20,322 nucleotides of DNA from an uncultured Peptostreptococcus sp. (GCA_900759325.1 CAAEUW010000032.1:1-20322), one strand, 5' to 3'; positions 7,914 through 14,875 are shown, counted from the stretch's first letter. Notes: generated from the sequence alone by a model not told the origin. A program made the numbers and translations.

Positions 7914-8001
7914 ATATCAACAGCAAAGCCCGGGACCTAGCCTGTATGGGAGGGTTATGGTCTCCCCTACAGGCCTGCCCACTAGCTGTTAATTTTGATA
8001 T
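7914..8001 (-). promoter_or_regulatory. Structured RNA leader candidate upstream of fprA
   Basis: Two nested stems can form. The outer one pairs 7914-7918 with 7997-8001 and 7919-7924 with 7985-7990 around a six-base bulge. The inner one pairs 7940-7952 with 7962-7974 over 13 positions with one mismatch and a nine-base loop. No T run follows on either strand, so it is not a simple terminator. This fills the 194-base gap between the cupin gene and fprA. It resembles no riboswitch class I can name. Confidence 0.4.
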
Positions 8002-8012
8002 GGTTGTTTCCT

Positions 8013-8026
8013 AAGTATCTCTACTT
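8013..8026. promoter_or_regulatory. AAGTA-N4-TACTT palindrome upstream of fprA
   Basis: Perfect five-base inverted repeat overlapping the cupin stop codon, just upstream of the structured fprA leader. The minus strand also has a TTGACA 17 bases before this site's downstream end. The same half-sites with the same spacing occur at 9802-9815, upstream of the DUF2249 gene. Confidence 0.3.
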
Positions 8027-8678
8027 ACTCTAGTGTCAATAGAAGTCCCATCTTAAACTTCTTATCTGCCTTTACTGAATGTAGGCCTCCCTTGGCAAAG
8101 TGGAAATTTTCTCCTGCCTTGATAAGGTGGTCCTCTCCTTCATATCTTATCACAGCTTCACCGTCTAAAGCAAATATTAATGCTTCTCCTGGTGCTGCAT
8201 GCTCAGATAGGCCTGTTCCTGCATCAAATGCCATAATTACAAACTTCATCTTGTCATTGTGAACTATGTCCATATTTACTATCTTTCCATCCTGGTATGG
8301 TATAAGTTCTGCAAACTTAAATACCTGTCCTGCTTTTATTGCCTTATTCATAATATCTTTCCTCCTAATTTCTATTTCTGTATATACTACACCTGTTTCT
8401 GACTTAAATCCAACCGGTGTATCAAGCTCTGTTAAAATTCCGTCTCCAGCCCCTAGTAGCCTTTCACTACCGTCAGACTTGTAGACAATCACCCTTCCCT
8501 CAGCTACGAGTACTAGCTTGTGGTATGGGAATATCTCTGCACTGATATCTGTATCCTCTGCCATGGAAAATATGGATATGGCGTTATCTCCACCATATAT
8601 TTCCTTGGAAACTGTGCAGCCTGCTATTGGCTCGTTATCCCTGGCAATTGAAAATACCCTTCCTACTACTTCCTTCAT
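8025..8678 (-). CDS. Double-cupin protein, 217 aa
   Basis: Two cupin barrels in tandem. The first (about residues 15-100) keeps only one possible metal histidine (FPYHKLVLVAEG). The second (about 112-217) has SEHAAPGEALIFALDGEA and a late histidine (GGLHSVKA), giving a His-Glu-His set with one motif-1 histidine missing; such proteins often bind a metal or small molecule without known catalysis. The ATG at 8678 is chosen because GAGG lies eight bases upstream; the in-frame GTG three codons earlier has none. It follows the DUF1858 gene by 15 bases and is probably co-transcribed with it. Placement beside flavodiiron and DUF2249 genes suggests a role in redox or nitrosative stress, which is inference. 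Confidence 0.82.
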   Translation of the reverse strand: MKEVVGRVFSIARDNEPIAGCTVSKEIYGGDNAISIFSMAEDTDISAEIFPYHKLVLVAEGRVIVYKSDGSERLLGAGDGILTELDTPVGFKSETGVVYTEIEIRRKDIMNKAIKAGQVFKFAELIPYQDGKIVNMDIVHNDKMKFVIMAFDAGTGLSEHAAPGEALIFALDGEAVIRYEGEDHLIKAGENFHFAKGGLHSVKADKKFKMGLLLTLE

Positions 8679-8693
8679 TGGCCACACCTCTCT

Positions 8694-8918
8694 CTAATCC
8701 TGATGACTATCAATTAGGTCTGTTAATTTTGATATCAACAGGTCTAGGTCCATCCCTGACCTCTTGCTCATTTCGTGTACGTCTACCTTTGTAGCCATAA
8801 TCTTTCCTAGTGGTGAGTTAAGCATCTCGAACTTCTCGTTTACCTTTACTATCTCATCCTTCAACCATGGGTACTCCTCTAAAAGGTCCTTTAGCCTGGT
8901 TGCTTCTGTAATCTTCAT
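8694..8918 (-). CDS. DUF1858 domain protein, 74 aa
   Basis: A stand-alone DUF1858 domain: a small helical module (LKDLLEEYPWLKDEI, then MLNSPLGKIMATKVDVHEMS) related to the N-terminal region found in some DUF438 and ScdA-like proteins of anaerobes. It has no cysteine, so it is unlikely to hold an iron-sulfur cluster. A strong TAGGAGG lies upstream of the ATG. It is translated just before the double cupin, 15 bases apart. The domain is known mainly from anaerobic redox and nitrosative-stress gene neighbourhoods; its molecular function is not established. Confidence 0.8.
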   Translation of the reverse strand: MKITEATRLKDLLEEYPWLKDEIVKVNEKFEMLNSPLGKIMATKVDVHEMSKRSGMDLDLLISKLTDLIDSHQD

Positions 8919-8952
8919 AGCTTCCTCCTATCTCAGTATATCCTGTATTTAT

Positions 8953-9003
8953 CTATACTATATTTACCCATACTATATTTATTTATCTATCTATACTGTA
9001 TTA
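8953..9003. repeat. A/T-rich short direct repeats before the DUF1858 gene
   Basis: CTATACTATATTTA (8953-8966), CATACTATATTTA (8969-8981) and CTATACTGTATTA (8991-9003) are imperfect copies in the 142-base gap between the DUF2249 and DUF1858 genes. On the minus strand this region also offers TTGAGA and TATAGA 18 bases apart, a weak promoter for DUF1858-cupin. Confidence 0.5.
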
Positions 9004-9060
9004 ATCTATATAATCTCAAATTTTAATATCTAAAGAATTATTGGGCTATGGTCTAGTCTA

Positions 9061-9738
9061 TTAAACCCTAACGTCTGGGTTTTTTTCACCAAACTTTTCC
9101 CTTAGGGCCTGGCAAATTTCACTACGATCCTTGCCCTGCTTTTCCATATTTTTTACTGTCTTGTAGGCTGCAAACAATGTTGATGGTCCAATTTCTGAAC
9201 TGAAGTTTCCTATACCCTGGTTCCATACCAAAAGCTCAAATACATCATCTAGGGCCCTGCTATCTAGTCCGTGAATATATGCCTTTACTAGCTCCCTAGT
9301 TGCCTGACGCATCCTTCCTGCTCCAACGGCATTTGTTAGAGAAAGCAGTAGTCTAGTTTCGTATGGTAGGTACCTCTTTTCATCATTCCAAGTTAGGTCC
9401 CAAAACTCAACTGCAATCTTACCTAGACCCTCATCTATAAGGGGCATATTTGTAAGTGCTGCCGGACGCATTGGTATATTCTTTTCGTCCTCCTTTACCC
9501 TTGCACGATAAAAGTATACATGAAATTCTGTATCTCCAGTCTGCTCTGTATGGTACTCATAACCTAGGTCTTCCATTACCTCATATAGGGGGATAGGATC
9601 AAAGCTCTGGATTACCTCTAGGCCCTGTCCCTCTGGAACTGCCTTGGCCTGTTCCTTTAGTCCCATAAAGAAGTTACCCTGTATCCCACGAACGTCTACC
9701 TTCTTAAATTCCTCTATTTTCCAATCCTTAAATGCCAT
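9061..9738 (-). CDS. DUF2249 domain fused to a carboxymuconolactone-decarboxylase-like domain, 225 aa
   Basis: Residues about 10-80 read as a DUF2249 domain: KKVDVRGIQGNFF, QGLEVIQSFDPIPLYEVM, then LGYEYHTEQ. Residues about 95-225 look like an all-helical carboxymuconolactone decarboxylase/AhpD-like domain (LLLSLTNAVGAGRMRQATRE, YIHGLDSRALDDVFELLVWN), but without the CxxC of peroxidase members, so not an AhpD-type reductase. The ATG is preceded by GAGAGG. It is divergent from the Crp/Fnr regulator gene and upstream of DUF1858-cupin. DUF2249 proteins recur in nitrosative-stress and denitrification neighbourhoods; the exact activity is unknown. Confidence 0.78.
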   Translation of the reverse strand: MAFKDWKIEEFKKVDVRGIQGNFFMGLKEQAKAVPEGQGLEVIQSFDPIPLYEVMEDLGYEYHTEQTGDTEFHVYFYRARVKEDEKNIPMRPAALTNMPLIDEGLGKIAVEFWDLTWNDEKRYLPYETRLLLSLTNAVGAGRMRQATRELVKAYIHGLDSRALDDVFELLVWNQGIGNFSSEIGPSTLFAAYKTVKNMEKQGKDRSEICQALREKFGEKNPDVRV

Positions 9739-9775
9739 AATTTTACCTCTCTTTCTTTACTTAAACTTTTCTATT

Positions 9776-9794
9776 TATTAAAATTATCATTATC
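9776..9794 (-). promoter_or_regulatory. Fur-like box upstream of the DUF2249 gene
   Basis: The minus strand reads GATAATGATAATTTTAATA, matching 15 of 19 positions of the classical Fur consensus, with two perfect GATAAT hexamers. It is 37 bases upstream of the start codon and could also contain the -10 box. A/T-rich sequence makes partial matches common. Confidence 0.45.
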
Positions 9795-9801
9795 AATAGG
9801 G

Positions 9802-9815
9802 AAGTATATTTACTT
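9802..9815. promoter_or_regulatory. AAGTA-N4-TACTT palindrome upstream of the DUF2249 gene
   Basis: Perfect five-base arms, immediately upstream of the Fur-like box on the minus strand. It matches the element at 8013-8026 upstream of fprA. A related palindrome with the half-sites in the opposite order, TACTTTAAAGTA, lies at 9878-9889. Confidence 0.3.
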
Positions 9816-9825
9816 TATAGTTTTA

Positions 9826-9889
9826 GAGTTCCAGGCCTTGATTATAGGTGTGATGCTGATTGTAAGGGAACTCAACCTACTTTAAAGTA
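9826..9889 (-). promoter_or_regulatory. Promoter region with palindromes for the DUF2249 gene
   Basis: The minus strand has a TATAAT at 9841-9846 without a clear -35 box, as expected for an activator-dependent promoter. It is bracketed by a seven-base inverted repeat, GAGTTCC (9826-9832) and GGAACTC (9867-9873). The perfect palindrome TACTTTAAAGTA (9878-9889) is centred about 49 bases upstream of the predicted transcript start. Confidence 0.4.
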
Positions 9890-9952
9890 TTTATTTTTAT
9901 TATAACTTTCCTTCTTGTTAAGTCTATTATAAATAATTTTCTTTCTTATTTC

Positions 9953-9968
9953 TGTATCTACAGATACA
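9953..9968. promoter_or_regulatory. Crp/Fnr-type palindromic operator
   Basis: Perfect seven-base arms TGTATCT and AGATACA around two bases. Its centre is about 40 bases upstream of the predicted transcript start of the Crp/Fnr gene, close to the -41.5 position of class II activator sites, and it covers the -35 region. It most likely serves autoregulation. Confidence 0.6.
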
Positions 9969-9987
9969 CTTTTGAAAAATTTTTGGG

Positions 9988-9993
9988 TATAAT
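9988..9993 (+). promoter_or_regulatory. -10 box of the Crp/Fnr gene
   Basis: Perfect TATAAT; the -35 position (9965-9970) has no match to TTGACA and lies inside the operator palindrome. This fits a promoter that needs a bound activator. Confidence 0.6.
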
Positions 9994-10023
9994 ATCTATA
10001 AAGACCTAGGAAGGGGGACAAGT

Positions 10024-10698
10024 ATGAATTATTCTATACTAACAAAAAGTAATTTATTCGAAGGAATGACTGAAAAAGACATAATTAAATCGCTTGAAGC
10101 AATACCTCATAAAATAAACCACTATGATAGGAATGAAGTAATATTTCACCTGCTGGAGCCTGCCGATACTTTGGGTATCGTAGTCAAGGGTCAGGCTGAA
10201 TCTCAAAAGCCCTTCCCCAATGGCAACCAGCTAAATGTATCTATTAGGAGACCTGGTGATATTATAGGTGCTGCGGCAGTTTTTTCAACGAGCCACAAGT
10301 ATCCCTGTGACGTTGTTGCAACAGAGCCCGTGGATGTCCTTATCTTTAGAAAAGATGACTTTCTGCGTCTAATCCAAAGTAACCTGATAATACTGGAAAA
10401 CTTTATGACAGAGATATCTTCAACTACCTATATGATCCAGCAAAAGCTAACCCTACTTTCCTATAGCGGTATTGTAAAGAAGGTAGCCTATTATCTACTA
10501 TTACAAAAAAAGAGGCTTAATACTGACAGGATTCCTATACCTGGGTCTGTAACAAAGTGGTCTCTATTGATGAACGTATCTAGACCATCCCTGCATAGGG
10601 AGTTAAAGAGCCTTGAAGATCAAGGACTAATCCTCTACAAGAAGAATCTGATTGAGATACTAGATCTTGATGCACTTGAGGAAATCTTAGAGCAGTAG
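10024..10698 (+). CDS. Crp/Fnr-family transcriptional regulator, 224 aa
   Basis: Residues about 10-125 form the cyclic-nucleotide-binding-type sensor barrel (GMTEKDIIKSL, GIVVKGQAES, RRPGDIIGAAAVF), followed by the long dimer helix and a C-terminal winged helix-turn-helix (VTKWSLLMNVSRPSLHRELK, 176-195, then LEDQGLI). Only one cysteine (Cys95) is present, so it cannot hold the FNR-type 4Fe-4S cluster. The arginine and serine of the cAMP pocket are not evident. The overall style recalls HcpR-like regulators of anaerobes that respond to nitrosative stress, and the divergent DUF2249 gene supports that; the assignment to HcpR itself is inference. A GGGGGACAAGT stretch provides the ribosome binding site. 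Confidence 0.88.
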   Translation: MNYSILTKSNLFEGMTEKDIIKSLEAIPHKINHYDRNEVIFHLLEPADTLGIVVKGQAESQKPFPNGNQLNVSIRRPGDIIGAAAVFSTSHKYPCDVVATEPVDVLIFRKDDFLRLIQSNLIILENFMTEISSTTYMIQQKLTLLSYSGIVKKVAYYLLLQKKRLNTDRIPIPGSVTKWSLLMNVSRPSLHRELKSLEDQGLILYKKNLIEILDLDALEEILEQ

Positions 10699-10708
10699 GA
10701 TAGTAGAC

Positions 10709-10747
10709 AAAGTCTCTTAAATCATTCGTGATTTAAGAGACTTTTTT
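10709..10747 (+). terminator. Terminator of the Crp/Fnr gene
   Basis: A perfect 16-bp stem (10709-10724 with 10729-10744) closed by a TTCG tetraloop and merging into six T residues. The minus-strand gene ending at 10774 converges on it, and it may terminate that transcript too, though with a weaker T run. Confidence 0.9.
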
Positions 10748-10773
10748 AAATTTATCTTTAACCTTTATGAATC

Positions 10774-11322
10774 CTACAAGACCATAGGTAGTATCAATCC
10801 TACTAAAATCGCATGTATACCCAAGACAATACCAAAAATACATAGAACAAGAGGAAATAGACTGATATGCTTACGAACCTGAAAGCTAAACTGACTGTAA
10901 TCTACAGGTGACCTACTTATACTGTTTATAAACTTGGCCCCAAGCCTATCCATAAAGTCAGCCTCATCGGTCATCGAAAGAATATAGGTCCCCGCCTCTG
11001 CCCTAAAGGAATAGATTGATACTCTAGCAGTATTAAAGCCACTTACACTGGTTCTCATTATACTCCTCGACAATTCTACATCTTGCCTCGAATACATATT
11101 TTCCAGCCTTAGGCCAAACTGTCCAAGTGGTGTCTTTTTATACTTTTTACCACTTAGCCATATTTCATATTCGCCCTCATTTTTAATTACAAAGGTTCCT
11201 TCACTTTGACTTGCTGGCATTTCATAGATTGGTTCTATTTTCATAAAATTGATTATAGATTTGATACTAATAAACGCTACTACCAGGCCTATTGGTATTA
11301 ATATAAAAAGTAAATCTAACAT
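10774..11322 (-). CDS. Two-helix membrane protein of unknown function, 182 aa
   Basis: I do not recognise the family. One hydrophobic segment lies at residues 3-25 and a longer one at about 152-181, possibly a hairpin of two. Between them is a region rich in beta-type sequence with repeated short charged segments (FVIKNEGEYEIWLSGKKYKK, residues about 44-63, and a stretch including SFRAEAGTYILSM). This arrangement suggests a soluble sensor or binding domain anchored at both ends. The ATG has GGAGG upstream. It is the last of three same-strand genes with 40-51 base gaps after a small PH-like membrane protein and a DUF6630 protein. Confidence 0.65.
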   Translation of the reverse strand: MLDLLFILIPIGLVVAFISIKSIINFMKIEPIYEMPASQSEGTFVIKNEGEYEIWLSGKKYKKTPLGQFGLRLENMYSRQDVELSRSIMRTSVSGFNTARVSIYSFRAEAGTYILSMTDEADFMDRLGAKFINSISRSPVDYSQFSFQVRKHISLFPLVLCIFGIVLGIHAILVGLILPMVL

Positions 11323-11373
11323 ATTCTCCTCCTATATACTTAGTACATTATGCACTATTACACCTATTTGCAA

Positions 11374-12210
11374 CTACATCTTCTCTAAAAGGGCAATCCT
11401 CTGCATTAACTTTCTAGCCAGAGTATCTGCCTTTTCAAAGTCCGCCTTGGTCAATACAAGCACTACATAGGAATCACTTCCGACATCCATACCTGCTAAT
11501 ATATGTTCCTCTAATACAGAGTTAATTTGTGCCGCCCACCTTGGTATATCCTCATCTTCATTTAAGACCTTTTTGTCTAATTCATCTAATTGACCTAAGT
11601 CTATATTTATCCCATTATTTACAATTAATTCTTTTAGTATAGGTATAAAATCATCCTTTCTAGCCTTCCAATCAAACTCAAATGCTCTTTTTCTTAACAG
11701 GATTTCCTCATAGAGTTTTTCCCAGGCCATATCTATATCCTCAGGCCCCTCAAGCTTTAGGCTATTAATAAACTTTTGAGTTTCTGGGTAATCACCTAAA
11801 AGCAGCCTTGCTAGGTCATAAAATAACTTTGTAATAGCCTCCTTGTCCACCTTAGGAGCTTCAGTATATTTATCTTGACTTGGGATAAGCTTCTTTTTTA
11901 CAAAAGCCCTCATGATTTTAATAGCATCATAATAGCTAATATCCGGCATCCAGTATTTTTTATCATCAATATCTAGGTATAAGTCAATGTAGCCCTCTTT
12001 ATTTCCAATTTCAGACCTCATTTTTGTACATCCGCTTATAGGACGAGGTGGATAGATTTCCATATATCTTATATATCCATCCCTTATGGCATTGATAGAG
12101 TTATCGATTCCCACTATATGAAAACCACAACTATTACTTAAGGGCGATTTCATGTGCCATTCTTCATATGTACTAAAAAATTTTTCCTGTATTAGATTAT
12201 AGAAACTCAT
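11374..12210 (-). CDS. DUF6630 family protein, 278 aa
   Basis: The C-terminal half (from about residue 125) reads as DUF6630: LARLLLGDYPETQKFINSL, then AFEFDWKARKDDFIPILKEL and VGSDSYVVLVL. That family is of unknown function and is common beside small Firmicute hypothetical genes. The N-terminal 110 residues form a separate region (CGFHIVGIDNSINAIRDGY, SYYDAIKIMRAFVKK) seen in other small bacterial proteins. No membrane segment or signal peptide is visible, so it should be cytoplasmic. The start at 12210 is chosen because GGAGGG precedes it; the frame extends ten codons further without a site. Confidence 0.65.
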   Translation of the reverse strand: MSFYNLIQEKFFSTYEEWHMKSPLSNSCGFHIVGIDNSINAIRDGYIRYMEIYPPRPISGCTKMRSEIGNKEGYIDLYLDIDDKKYWMPDISYYDAIKIMRAFVKKKLIPSQDKYTEAPKVDKEAITKLFYDLARLLLGDYPETQKFINSLKLEGPEDIDMAWEKLYEEILLRKRAFEFDWKARKDDFIPILKELIVNNGINIDLGQLDELDKKVLNEDEDIPRWAAQINSVLEEHILAGMDVGSDSYVVLVLTKADFEKADTLARKLMQRIALLEKM

Positions 12211-12250
12211 ATCTACCCTCCATAAAATTAAATATTCCAAGTAAAGTTCC

Positions 12251-12679
12251 TTATTTCTTGCTATAGTCGTAGTAGTGGACCTTTACCCTCTTTCTGTTTA
12301 ATTCCCTTTTCATTTCACTTATTAATTCTACATTCTTCCTGTCCTTCCCTACAAAAAAGGACTTGCTTCTACCATTTTTCATAGTTAGCTCAATATGGTA
12401 CCTGTCACCATTCATTCTTACTCCGCTTATAAGGTGTATTGTGACCTCTTTTATGTCCTTTAGTGAAAATTCTCTCTTGCCTGGAACCATGCCACTATGA
12501 ATATAGAGGTAGCCATCCCTTATTTTAAAGGGTGACAAAAAGTCACCACCACTCCTGATTGTGATTGATAGCCTCCTAAATCCTATAAGAAGCATGAATA
12601 AGGCAAGCAGTAGTATTGGCTTTATTAATATATTACTCGAAAACACAGTCTTCATCCCTATTAAAAAATATTCAAACAT
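12251..12679 (-). CDS. Small membrane protein with PH-like domain, 142 aa
   Basis: A single or hairpin membrane segment lies at about residues 17-36 (ILIKPILLLALFMLLIGF). After residue 50 the pattern FKIRDGYLYIHSGM, FSLKDIKEVTIHL, and YHIELTMKNGRSKSFFV resembles bacterial PH-like domains that follow membrane helices. The function is unknown. The ATG at 12679 is preferred because GGTGG lies about ten bases upstream; an in-frame ATG six codons earlier has no visible site. It starts the three-gene set that continues with the DUF6630 gene. Confidence 0.6.
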   Translation of the reverse strand: MFEYFLIGMKTVFSSNILIKPILLLALFMLLIGFRRLSITIRSGGDFLSPFKIRDGYLYIHSGMVPGKREFSLKDIKEVTIHLISGVRMNGDRYHIELTMKNGRSKSFFVGKDRKNVELISEMKRELNRKRVKVHYYDYSKK

Positions 12680-12717
12680 GTATATTTTACCACCCATTAC
12701 ACATTTATTATTATAGA

Positions 12718-12760
12718 ACTAGGGAATCAAATTTTCATACAGAAATTTTGATTCCCTAGT
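12718..12760 (-). terminator. Hairpin downstream of the nitroreductase gene
   Basis: Arms ACTAGGGAATCAAA (12718-12731) and TTTGATTCCCTAGT (12747-12760) pair perfectly over 14 bases, with extra pairing possible inside. The minus-strand T run after it is poor, so termination is likely but not certain. A TATAAT at 12710-12715 follows on the minus strand and may start the next gene. Confidence 0.55.
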
Positions 12761-12805
12761 ATAATTAAACTTTTATACTATAAATACAGTATAATATATT
12801 TTTCC

Positions 12806-13660
12806 TTATTCTGCTATATAAGTTATTATATAATGCATATTTTCCGGAATGTCAAACCCAATATCGATAGCCTCAAATCTTCCCTTTAGGCCATCACTCA
12901 TGGCAGTCTGGTGGAAGTGGGCTAGAGCTATACCAAGGTCTATGTGCTTTATCTTCTTTACATCGCTGTTGAGACCATTCTTATAATTACAGAAGAAGTG
13001 AAAGCTATCACCCTCCTTGACTAGGGCCCAGGGTTGTGAATTGGTAGCACTCGGTGCCAGTCTTAACATCTCAAGGGCATCTACATATTGTCCAGCCTCC
13101 GCCTTTGACAAAGGCCTTGTGAAGTCTTCTGAAAAGAATAGCTTGTCCCATTCCTTTCTCTTTCTTGAGCCAAGACTGGCTATTGTTATTTTTTCTATAA
13201 ATGAGCGCCTTTGACTCGGATATCCTACTGGACAAATACAAGGAAATAAGTCATCCTCACCTATTTTAATTGCATTCTTAAAGTCCTTTCTACTAAAGGT
13301 TCCTGCTAACCATACTGTTCCTAGACCCATTTGAGTTGCATATAGGACTAGACCTTCAAACTGGTAGCCTACAGCCTCCATTGCGTAGGGCTCATCCTTG
13401 ACTGTTATGACAAAGAAGTCCTTTGCCCCCTTTATTGTTCCATAGGTACCTAGTTGGACATCCTCTGCTCCCTTGTCCTTACTGATATATTGTACCTTAA
13501 CATCTACACCAAATGGATTTGTTAAGCTTGCATTGAAGTCTATTAATTTCCTTTTGTCTTTTTTCGTTAAGGATTTTTCCTCGTAGCTTCTTGTACTTAC
13601 TCGTCTTTTTATTGTCTCTTTTACATCTATTGGCAACCTACCTACTGTTTTAAATTCCAT
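12806..13660 (-). CDS. TM1586-type putative nitroreductase, 284 aa
   Basis: The protein has two nitroreductase-like halves, as in the TM1586-type family. The first half starts with KETIKRRVSTRSYEEKSL, where the RxSxR segment contacts the FMN phosphate, and continues with GYQFEGLVLYATQMGLGTVW. The second half has LRLAPSATNSQPWALV and the HIDLGIALAHF segment. Such proteins bind FMN or act as NAD(P)H-dependent oxidoreductases; the substrate is unknown. The start at 13660 follows AAAGGAG closely; the longer frame starts at a TTG within that site. It is transcribed alone, with a hairpin after it, and is divergent from the next plus-strand gene. Confidence 0.85.
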   Translation of the reverse strand: MEFKTVGRLPIDVKETIKRRVSTRSYEEKSLTKKDKRKLIDFNASLTNPFGVDVKVQYISKDKGAEDVQLGTYGTIKGAKDFFVITVKDEPYAMEAVGYQFEGLVLYATQMGLGTVWLAGTFSRKDFKNAIKIGEDDLFPCICPVGYPSQRRSFIEKITIASLGSRKRKEWDKLFFSEDFTRPLSKAEAGQYVDALEMLRLAPSATNSQPWALVKEGDSFHFFCNYKNGLNSDVKKIKHIDLGIALAHFHQTAMSDGLKGRFEAIDIGFDIPENMHYIITYIAE

Positions 13661-13750
13661 AATTTTCTCCTTTCCCAATTTATTAGTTTACTTAAATATT
13701 TTTAGTCCTTTTTTAGTACATTCTATATTTTTTACTCATCATTGCTTTAT

Positions 13751-13779
13751 TTTTTTTGATTATTTCCATATCAAAAAAA
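13751..13779. promoter_or_regulatory. Inverted repeat in the intergenic region before the 13844 gene
   Basis: TTTTTTTGAT and ATCAAAAAAA are perfect ten-base arms with a nine-base loop, just upstream of the promoter of the plus-strand membrane protein. It could be an operator or a terminator for stray transcription; the base composition makes it weak evidence. Confidence 0.35.
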
Positions 13780-13788
13780 CTTCTGTAA

Positions 13789-13797
13789 TGATATAAT
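13789..13797 (+). promoter_or_regulatory. Extended -10 promoter of the four-helix membrane protein gene
   Basis: TGATATAAT matches the extended -10 consensus fully. No -35 box is visible. It lies 46 bases before the ATG, which has AAGGAGG upstream. Confidence 0.55.
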
Positions 13798-13843
13798 TTA
13801 CCATATATTAGCTTATAAAATCAACTATAAAGGAGGACTTGAT

Positions 13844-14875
13844 ATGGGATTTTTTATAAGTGCTTTAAACTTTTACTTTATTTTTCTACTGTTACTATTA
13901 TTAACTTTTTATATCTATATTAGACTTGTAATTGCTGTTAAAGCAGGTAAAGAAGTACCTGAATGGATTTATAAATTAGGTCAAGCACTTAAGTATAGAC
14001 GCTATATTAAATACGACGATGACGATATCACTGATCCTAGGTCTTTAAAAGAAGTTAACCTATTTATTTTGAGCCTTGTATTTATTAATTTGCTTGTTTT
14101 TATCCTACTTTATTACAAAAAGGGCAGACTTGACATGGCCCTATATACAGTTTTAAATTACCAGTTTGGTCTGGTAGTTATAAATTTGTTTATCAACCGC
14201 ATAATAAAGCTAATTTACGTATTTAGTATGTGTAAGTCCAACAAGCCAATCTATTCCTACTCACCGACAAGTGCAGTTATTGGATGCGTGTTTTTCTCTA
14301 GCTTTGTACTTACCCTGTGTATTTCTTTAACGGGCTTGCCTGCCAAACCTGTGACAGTCCAACTAGATAATACCAAGCTAGTTGTTGGCCAAACTAGAGC
14401 TTCTGACCTCTTAGCTTCTGGCTTTATCTTCAAGGACAAGGGGCCTGATAGCGAGATTGTCAACCAACGTAATGACCACTTCTATTACGGCCAGCGTGCA
14501 GAATTGATTAGGGATAAGAAGTCCTATGGATATGTATATATCACACCAAATTGGTCCGATTCTGACAAGCTAAAAAATTGCCTTGTGACATATTATAGGA
14601 TTGATGCCGATAGTGAACAGGTTTCTAGGGTCAAATTTAATAATACCGACCTGTCAAAGCTAAGACTTAAAGATTTTAAGACAAGAAAGATGACAGATAT
14701 TTTTTCACTGTCACCTGTAGACTATGAGGAAGTAGGAACCGATACATCTTATATCCTAAAAATACAGACCCATGGCTATTCCTTATGGAAGTCATACCGT
14801 ATCGAAGTAAAATATAATTCGGATAGTTCACTCGATCTTTTTGGAATTGGGGCCCAACATACAATATGGGAGTAG
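13844..14875 (+). CDS. Four-helix membrane protein with exported C-terminal domain, 343 aa
   Basis: I do not recognise the family. Hydrophobic segments lie at residues about 9-31, 71-91, 102-128 and 143-164, with an acidic cytoplasmic stretch (IKYDDDDITD) after the first. Residues 165-343 form one soluble domain that should lie outside the cell or in the cytoplasm depending on topology; it opens with LDNTKLVVGQTRASDLLASG (174-193), a pattern like small ligand-gated or lipoprotein modules. AAGGAGG precedes the ATG by about eight bases, and an extended -10 promoter and a terminator frame it as a single-gene unit. The last 36 codons have a degraded duplicate at 19820-19942, so this gene once had a paralogue. 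Confidence 0.8.
   Translation: MGFFISALNFYFIFLLLLLLTFYIYIRLVIAVKAGKEVPEWIYKLGQALKYRRYIKYDDDDITDPRSLKEVNLFILSLVFINLLVFILLYYKKGRLDMALYTVLNYQFGLVVINLFINRIIKLIYVFSMCKSNKPIYSYSPTSAVIGCVFFSSFVLTLCISLTGLPAKPVTVQLDNTKLVVGQTRASDLLASGFIFKDKGPDSEIVNQRNDHFYYGQRAELIRDKKSYGYVYITPNWSDSDKLKNCLVTYYRIDADSEQVSRVKFNNTDLSKLRLKDFKTRKMTDIFSLSPVDYEEVGTDTSYILKIQTHGYSLWKSYRIEVKYNSDSSLDLFGIGAQHTIWE

Noticed and set aside
7831..7926. N-terminal extension of the flavodiiron protein
   Set aside because: The extra 32 codons have no ribosome binding site and no counterpart in the family, whereas the internal ATG has GGAGG and gives the usual 395-residue length.
7940..7974. Terminator after the double-cupin gene
   Set aside because: The stem is strong but no T run follows on the minus strand, and it is part of a larger nested structure, so it is listed as a leader element.
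9826..9873. Riboswitch before the DUF2249 gene
   Set aside because: The seven-base stem encloses the predicted -10 box, so it would not be wholly in the transcript; an operator or chance is more likely.
13751..13779. Intrinsic terminator of a plus-strand gene
   Set aside because: No plus-strand gene lies upstream; the arms are mostly A and T runs, so the hairpin would be weak.
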